Part shown: positions 59,135-64,000 of the stretch, one piece after another
Numbering within the stretch: position 1 is the first letter of the stretch
Layout of the letters: each line of letters starts with the position of its first letter
NCBI GenBank assembly: GCA_036499825.1
Contig: DASYCZ010000026.1
Coordinates: forward strand, 744,001-808,000
Source: Paradevosia sp036499825
GTDB taxonomy: Bacteria > Pseudomonadota > Alphaproteobacteria > Rhizobiales > Devosiaceae
Reading direction: 5' to 3'
Length of the DNA stretch: 64,000 nt
Program-made: the position numbers and the translations under genes
The notes under the pieces: generated by a model
The model's input: the letters and a program-made list of their open reading frames with translations, nothing else
Databases searched by the model: none
What the model was told of the DNA's origin: nothing

Positions 59135-61612
59135 TCAGAACAGGCCGCCGCGGCCGGAATTGTTCTGTGGCGGATATTGCTCGGGTTGGCCATTGCCATA
59201 CGCGTTACCCTGGATATCGCCATAGCCTTCGGGACCCGGAGGCCCGCGATTGATTGCCGTATTGGCACCAACACCGATGACTGACGTGGCGGGATTGGGG
59301 CCGGTATCGGGCTTGAACGCCTCGAGCACCGCGCTGCCACCAGGGGAGGCCCTGACACCGGTGGTCGGATCGACCCAGGCCTCGGTCATGCCCGGCGGTT
59401 CGGCAAAGGGCGTCGGCGGCGTGCCGGCCAGGGCCTTCAGCATGAAATTGGTGAAGATCGGCGTCGCCAACACACCACCCGTCGTCGAGGAACCGAGCTG
59501 GCGCGGCTTGTCGTAGCCAACATAGACGCCAACGGCGAGCTCTGGGGTAAAGCCCACGAACCAGGCATCCTTGTAGTCATTGGTGGTACCGGTCTTGCCA
59601 GCCACCGGGCGGTTGAGCCGCTTGGCGTCGGTGCCGGTGCCGCGCTGCACCACGCCTTCCATGATGGACGTCATCTGGTAGGCGGTCATGGGGTCGATGA
59701 CCTGCTCGCCATTGTCGACGATGAGCGGCTCGGGCTGGTTGGCCCAGGCCTGGGCCACGCAGCCGTCGCAGATGCGCTGGTCGTGCCGGTAGATGGTCTT
59801 GCCGTAGCGGTCCTGGACGCGGTCGATGAGTGTCGGCGTGATCTTGCGTCCACCATTGGCGATCGTCGCATAGGCCGAAGTCATTCGAAGATCGGTGGTT
59901 TCACCGGCGCCCAGCGCCATGGCGAGCACCGGCTGCAAATTGTCATAGATGCCGAATTTCTTGGTGTAGTCGACGATCAGCGGCATGCCGATATCCTGCG
60001 CCAGCCGCACGGTCATGACGTTACGCGACAGCTCGATGCCGCGCCGCAAGGTCCGTGGGCCAAGGAAATCCTGCTCGTAGTTTTCGGGCTTCCACACGCT
60101 GCCGTCGGCATTCTGGATTTCGATCGGGGCGTCGAGTTCCACCGAGGCGGGCGTATAGCCATTGTCGATCGCCGCCGCATAGACGATCGGCTTGATGGAG
60201 GAGCCGGGCTGCCGATAGGCCTGCGTCGCGCGGTTGAATTCGGATTCGGCGTAGGAAAAGCCACCCACCATGGCGAGCACGCGGCCGGTCCGCGGATCCA
60301 TGGCGACGAGGGCGCCCTCGACTTCCGGCACCTGCTGAAGCGTATAGCTGCCGGTCTTGCCGGCCACCGGTGACACATATACGACATCGCCGACCTTGAG
60401 GATGCTGGAAAGACTCTTGCTGACCCATTTGACATCCGAACCGGCGAGCGTGCCGGTCAGGCGGTCATCGAGCATGCGGCCATCGACATCGGTCCCCGGC
60501 CGCAGACCTATGCTGGCCTCGTTGCCCTTGATCTCCAGCACCACGGCAAGCGTCCATTCCGGCACGTCGCTCAGGGGCGTGATCTTGTAGACGTCGGCGC
60601 CCCAGTCGCCACTGAGATCGATGCTGGCGACCGGGCCGCGGAACCCCTTGGTGTGATCATATTTGATGAGCCCATCCATCAAGGCACCGCGGGCATATTC
60701 CTGCAGTTTGGGCACCAGCGTCGTGCGAACGCTGAGGCCACCGCCATACAGGTCTTCCTCGCCATAGAGGCTGGCGAGCTGGCGACGCACTTCCTCGGTG
60801 AAGTATTCGGCCGAATAGACCTGGCTGCCGGCAGCGCGCGGCACGACGTTGAGCGGATCCTTCTTGGCCTCGTCGGCCTGCTCCTGGGTGACGTAGCCGT
60901 TCTCGGCCATGCGATCGAGCACCCAGTTACGCCGTTCGATGGCGGCTTCCGGATGGCGGAAGGGCTGGTAGTTGTTGGGGCCCTTGGGCAGGGCAGCGAG
61001 GTACGCCACTTCCGACAGCTTGAGCTGATAGAGGGCCTTGTCGAAGTAGTTCAGCGCGGCGGCCGCGACACCATAGGAATTGAGGCCGAGGAAGATCTCG
61101 TTGAGATACAGCTCGAGAATCTTGTCCTTGGAGAAGGTCGAATCGATCCGCAGCGCCAGGATGGCTTCCTTGATCTTGCGGTCCCAGGTCTGCTCGGTTG
61201 AGAGCAGGAAGTTTTTCGCCACCTGCTGGGTGATGGTGGAGGCGCCGACCAGGGGACCGCTGTCGCCATCAACCTTGGCAATGACGTTATCGCGGATAGC
61301 GCGGATGATGCCATCCACGGCAATACCATTGTGGTTGTAGAAGTCCTTGTCTTCCGCCGAGATGAACGCGTGCAGGACAATGGGCGGGATAGTCTCGATC
61401 GGCTGGAACAGCCGCCGCTCGCGAGCATATTCAGCCAGCAGCGTTCCGTCTGACGCGTGGACGCGCGTCGTCACCGGCGGCTGATAGTCCTTGAGCACGG
61501 TATAGTCCGGAAGGTCGGCGGCGATATGCTGCAGGTAGATCGCAGCCACACCCACCACGCCGAGTGCGCAGAATATGGCGAAGCCGAACAGCCATCCGAC
61601 GATACGTAACAT
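59135..61612 (-). CDS. mrcA: Penicillin-binding protein 1A
   Basis: An 825-residue bifunctional class A PBP. One membrane anchor (GWLFGFAIFCALGVVGVAAIYL), a GT51 glycosyltransferase domain with AFISAEDKDFYNHNG near residue 93 and GASTITQQVAKNF near 133, an OB-like insert, and a transpeptidase domain with the SxxK motif in QPGSSIKPIVYAAAI near 468 and KTGTT near 690. The end is a Pro/Gly-rich low-complexity tail. The ATG of MLRIVGWLFG is chosen over an upstream GTG-like start. The deformylase-like gene starts four bases after its stop. Confidence 0.95.
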   Translation of the reverse strand: MLRIVGWLFGFAIFCALGVVGVAAIYLQHIAADLPDYTVLKDYQPPVTTRVHASDGTLLAEYARERRLFQPIETIPPIVLHAFISAEDKDFYNHNGIAVDGIIRAIRDNVIAKVDGDSGPLVGASTITQQVAKNFLLSTEQTWDRKIKEAILALRIDSTFSKDKILELYLNEIFLGLNSYGVAAAALNYFDKALYQLKLSEVAYLAALPKGPNNYQPFRHPEAAIERRNWVLDRMAENGYVTQEQADEAKKDPLNVVPRAAGSQVYSAEYFTEEVRRQLASLYGEEDLYGGGLSVRTTLVPKLQEYARGALMDGLIKYDHTKGFRGPVASIDLSGDWGADVYKITPLSDVPEWTLAVVLEIKGNEASIGLRPGTDVDGRMLDDRLTGTLAGSDVKWVSKSLSSILKVGDVVYVSPVAGKTGSYTLQQVPEVEGALVAMDPRTGRVLAMVGGFSYAESEFNRATQAYRQPGSSIKPIVYAAAIDNGYTPASVELDAPIEIQNADGSVWKPENYEQDFLGPRTLRRGIELSRNVMTVRLAQDIGMPLIVDYTKKFGIYDNLQPVLAMALGAGETTDLRMTSAYATIANGGRKITPTLIDRVQDRYGKTIYRHDQRICDGCVAQAWANQPEPLIVDNGEQVIDPMTAYQMTSIMEGVVQRGTGTDAKRLNRPVAGKTGTTNDYKDAWFVGFTPELAVGVYVGYDKPRQLGSSTTGGVLATPIFTNFMLKALAGTPPTPFAEPPGMTEAWVDPTTGVRASPGGSAVLEAFKPDTGPNPATSVIGVGANTAINRGPPGPEGYGDIQGNAYGNGQPEQYPPQNNSGRGGLF

Positions 61613-61770
61613 AGAGACCGAACCCAAACGCCGGGCGCGAGGCAAACCGCGCGCCGCTCAAGCAGAATCATAACAGAGAAGTCGTGGTTTGTAGACGATA
61701 CGATGCCATCACGGCTCGGCGAGTGGATCAGCCCTGGCGCCCATGTGACATATGGGTAACGGTTTTGACG

Positions 61771-63039
61771 CTAGTGGGCGGCTGATGCTTCGGCCGGAGG
61801 CGGGTTCTGAAGCTCATCGAAATAGGTCGAGATCCCCCGCGCGACGGCCTCGGCCGTACGATCCTGCCAGTTTGCCGCCTCGAGATTGTCGATGTCGTCG
61901 CCGTTGGACAAGAAGCCGAGTTCCATGAGGATGGACGGCACGTCGGGTGCCTGTAGCACCAGGAAATTGGCCTGCCGAACCGGAAACTTGCGTAACTCGA
62001 CGCTCGGTTCGAGCTGGTGCACGATGGCCTGGGCCGACAGGTACGACTGTCGCCGCATTTCGCGCCGCATCAGATCGACCAGCAGGTCGACGACGGAGTT
62101 GGCCATCTCGGGCGGCGTCAGCCCGGCGATGATATCGGATTTGTTTTCGTGTTCGGCGAGAACCCGGTCGAGCGAATCCGTGGCGTTTTCGTCGCGCGTG
62201 TAGATGCTGAGGCCGCGAACCGTAGGGTCCTGGAAGCTATCGGCATGGATGGAGATGAAGAGGTCCGCCTTGTTCTGGCGGGCCAGGGCGACGCGCGCCT
62301 CCAGCGACAGGAAGCTGTCGTCTTCCCGCGTCAGCGCCACGTCGAAGCGGCCGGAAGCGATCAGCAGGTCCTGCAGCTTGTGCGCGAAACTGAGGACGAT
62401 GTCCTTTTCCATGACGCCCTGAGGACCGCGGGCACCACTATCGACGCCACCGTGACCGGGATCGAGCACAATCAGCGGCCGGGTCTTGCTTTCGATATTG
62501 GAGCCGCCGGGCTGCGTCGGCGTCGCCACGACCGGCTGCTCGGGATCCTCGTTGGCCAACGAGGCCTGCAGGTCCTTGGCGACATTGGCGGCAAACTGCT
62601 CGGGCGTGGCGGGAATGAGATCGACCACCAGCCGGGCGGGCTGGTCGGCGAACGGATCGAGCACATAGGCCTGCTGAACCTGCGCTGGCGCCGACAGCAC
62701 CAGCTCGGTACGCGCCCTGCCCGCCTCGGCCATCTGAACCGTGTAGCTCTGCACCAATCCCTCGCCGGCGACGGGCGTCGTCTCGGTGAAGTCGAGGCCG
62801 GAAGCGCGCACGTCGATGGCGATGCGGCTGGGATTGTCGAGGGAGGCGATGGCGAACTGGGTGCCCTGCTGCAGATCCAGCACCAGCCGCGCCCGTTCCG
62901 GTGTCGTGGAGACGCGGACATTGAGCACGTCGGGCAAGGGATTAGGAGGGGTTTCCTGGGCCACCACGGCAACCGCGAACAGAAAGAATGCCAAGGTCGC
63001 GGCGACAACGGATTTGAACAACAGCCCAATGCTCCCCAT
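61771..63039 (-). CDS. N-acetylmuramoyl-L-alanine amidase with AMIN domain
   Basis: A 422-residue exported amidase that removes the stem peptide from murein. A signal peptide (LFKSVVAATLAFFLFAVAVVAQ), a periplasmic AMIN domain (about 30-140, DVLNVRVSTTPERARLVLDL), and a zinc amidase_3 domain from about 190: LDPGHGGVDSGARG with the first His, KADLFISIHADS with the next His, and a C-terminal SILMELGFLSN with Glu. The ATG of MGSIGLLFKS is chosen; the longer frame has no support. It is followed by PBP1A, 158 bases downstream. Confidence 0.95.
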   Translation of the reverse strand: MGSIGLLFKSVVAATLAFFLFAVAVVAQETPPNPLPDVLNVRVSTTPERARLVLDLQQGTQFAIASLDNPSRIAIDVRASGLDFTETTPVAGEGLVQSYTVQMAEAGRARTELVLSAPAQVQQAYVLDPFADQPARLVVDLIPATPEQFAANVAKDLQASLANEDPEQPVVATPTQPGGSNIESKTRPLIVLDPGHGGVDSGARGPQGVMEKDIVLSFAHKLQDLLIASGRFDVALTREDDSFLSLEARVALARQNKADLFISIHADSFQDPTVRGLSIYTRDENATDSLDRVLAEHENKSDIIAGLTPPEMANSVVDLLVDLMRREMRRQSYLSAQAIVHQLEPSVELRKFPVRQANFLVLQAPDVPSILMELGFLSNGDDIDNLEAANWQDRTAEAVARGISTYFDELQNPPPAEASAAH

Positions 63040-63599
63040 ATGCAGGCAAGGAGATCGCCGGAAGGGGTGGCGATTCTGCGGCGTTTCGGCTGTTATGCGG
63101 TTTTTTTCACGAGGCGCAACAACCCAGTGCCCGGAAATCGCCGGTATCCCCGGGGTTTTGACTTTCCTGTTGCCAATTGGGTGCAACATCCCTAAAGGCT
63201 TATGTTTGAAGCGTAGTGTTTCCTGTGCCCATTTCTTTGGCGGTCGAGGCCGACTGCCGGGTCATGTGAAATCCTCGAAAGCGGCGGCTTTGCGCTTCGT
63301 TGAGATTTCGGTTCCCTAGAGAACCGGACGGTTGTGCCGACCCATTAGCGGTTGCGCCAGCTCACTAGGAAGGGGTCCTATGGCCATAGAGCGGACAATA
63401 CGCGACGCGATCAAAACGACCGATTGCGCGCTTGTCACGCCTCTTCTGCCGGCCTGGACCATCGACAAAACCAGCGGTGCCGATACCTTCAACTTTGGCG
63501 CCTCCCTCCTCGAACCATTCGCCTCGCATGGCGCCACGGGAAGGACGCCGGTTCGCCGGCCCTCGATCGTGAGCGCGCGACGGCACGGAGTTATCGTCT
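63040..63599. other. 560-base region between the amidase gene and rne, mostly rne leader
   Basis: I see no convincing gene. A rightward frame of 110 codons from 63332 overlaps rne out of frame and has no family pattern. A hairpin with a UUCG loop (GCCGG-TTCG-CCGGC, 63547-63560) lies just before the rne ribosome-binding site. A long structured leader is expected, since RNase E controls its own mRNA in other bacteria; the transcription start cannot be fixed by eye. Confidence 0.5.
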
Positions 63600-64000
63600 A
63601 TGGCAATCAAGAGAATGTTGGTGGATGCCATCCACCCGGAAGAGACGCGAGTCGTCGTCACTAATGGAAATCGTCTAGAAGAATTCGATTTCGAGTCTGC
63701 CCAAAGGCAGCAATTGCGGGGCAACATCTACCTCGCCAAGGTCACGAGGGTCGAACCCTCGCTGCAGGCCGCTTTCGTCGAATATGGCGGCAATCGCCAC
63801 GGCTTCCTCGCTTTCAGCGAAATTCATCCTGATTACTATCAGATCCCCGTAGCCGACCGCGAAGCCCTGCTGCGCGACGAAGAGCACGAGGATGCGCATG
63901 CCGAGGCAGCGGAGGCCGAGGCAGCACCAAGCGTCAGCCAGCCGGTCGCAGACGCCGATGGCGATGACGGTCACGACGACGATCATGGACATATCGAGCA
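63600..64000 (+). CDS. rne: Ribonuclease E, N-terminal part (cut by window edge)
   Basis: The first 133 codons of RNase E/G, the endonuclease that starts mRNA decay and matures rRNA. It begins MAIKRMLVDAIHPEETRVVV; the S1 domain begins at RGNIYLAKVTRVEPSLQAAF with YGGNRHGFLAFSEIHPDYYQ, all typical. From residue 95 an acidic, His/Glu/Ala-rich stretch interrupts the S1 domain, as in many alphaproteobacterial RNase E proteins. GGAG lies nine bases before the ATG. The catalytic domain is outside the window. Confidence 0.93.
   Translation, partial: MAIKRMLVDAIHPEETRVVVTNGNRLEEFDFESAQRQQLRGNIYLAKVTRVEPSLQAAFVEYGGNRHGFLAFSEIHPDYYQIPVADREALLRDEEHEDAHAEAAEAEAAPSVSQPVADADGDDGHDDDHGHIE

Noticed and set aside
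63332..63664. Rightward 110-codon frame overlapping the rne start
   Set aside because: It overlaps rne out of frame, has no protein family pattern, and lies in the expected rne leader.

Overview
The window is chromosomal, high-GC DNA from an alphaproteobacterium of the order Hyphomicrobiales. A Devosia-like genome is my best guess. The evidence is the gene content and order (gyrA-coaD-cyclophilins-queA-tgt, secDF-yajC beside NDUFAF3/NDUFAF6-type genes, an iscS-sufB-C-D-S-T-A operon, glnB-glnA, and a divergent ssb/uvrA pair) together with alphaproteobacterial regulatory motifs: GTTC-N7-GTTC LexA boxes, an Irr-type iron box and a sigma-54 glnB promoter. The assignment is inferred by eye, not from a database search.

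Layout. 1-10.8 kb is a long leftward cluster from gyrA down to a truncated map gene. It contains two paralogous LysE exporters around an acetyltransferase, coaD, two cyclophilins, a YdcZ-type membrane protein, queA-tgt (queuosine) and pgi. 11-14 kb carries an MMPL/RND exporter coupled to a small secreted protein. 14-18 kb is ssb/uvrA, diverging from a control region with two SOS boxes. 18-23 kb holds two small proteins (one DUF1127), a GST, trmFO and a DUF4153 membrane protein. 22.5-26.8 kb is a leftward run yajC-secDF-NDUFAF3-like-NDUFAF6-like, so protein export sits next to probable respiratory complex I assembly factors. 27-31 kb has a DUF815 ATPase, nnr, tig and tRNA-Leu(UAG). 31-33 kb is glnB-glnA behind a sigma-54 promoter. 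33-41 kb has a PilZ protein, an ABC-F ATPase, parE behind an SOS box, a DEAD-box helicase and a GGDEF protein. 41-50 kb is aroA and the eight-gene suf operon behind an Irr-type box. 50-64 kb has an alpha/beta hydrolase, tyrS, a large AsmA/DUF3971 protein, bcp, an M23 peptidase, prfB with its programmed frameshift, a deformylase-like protein with a damaged metal site, PBP1A, an N-acetylmuramoyl-L-alanine amidase, and the start of rne after a long leader.

The region is dense housekeeping DNA. Neighbouring genes are often translationally coupled by 4-base stop/start overlaps (ATGA, GTGA, TTGA). I found no insertion sequences, prophage genes, CRISPR arrays, toxin-antitoxin pairs or signs of recent transfer, and no clearly new defence or biosynthetic system.

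The best leads are the degenerate enzymes (deformylase-like protein, Tgt without its zinc ligands, the squalene-synthase fold without Asp-rich motifs), the regulatory sites (three LexA boxes, Irr box, sigma-54 promoter, prfB frameshift), a small unclassified ORF, and two long leader or intergenic regions (35.6-36.5 kb and 63.0-63.6 kb).
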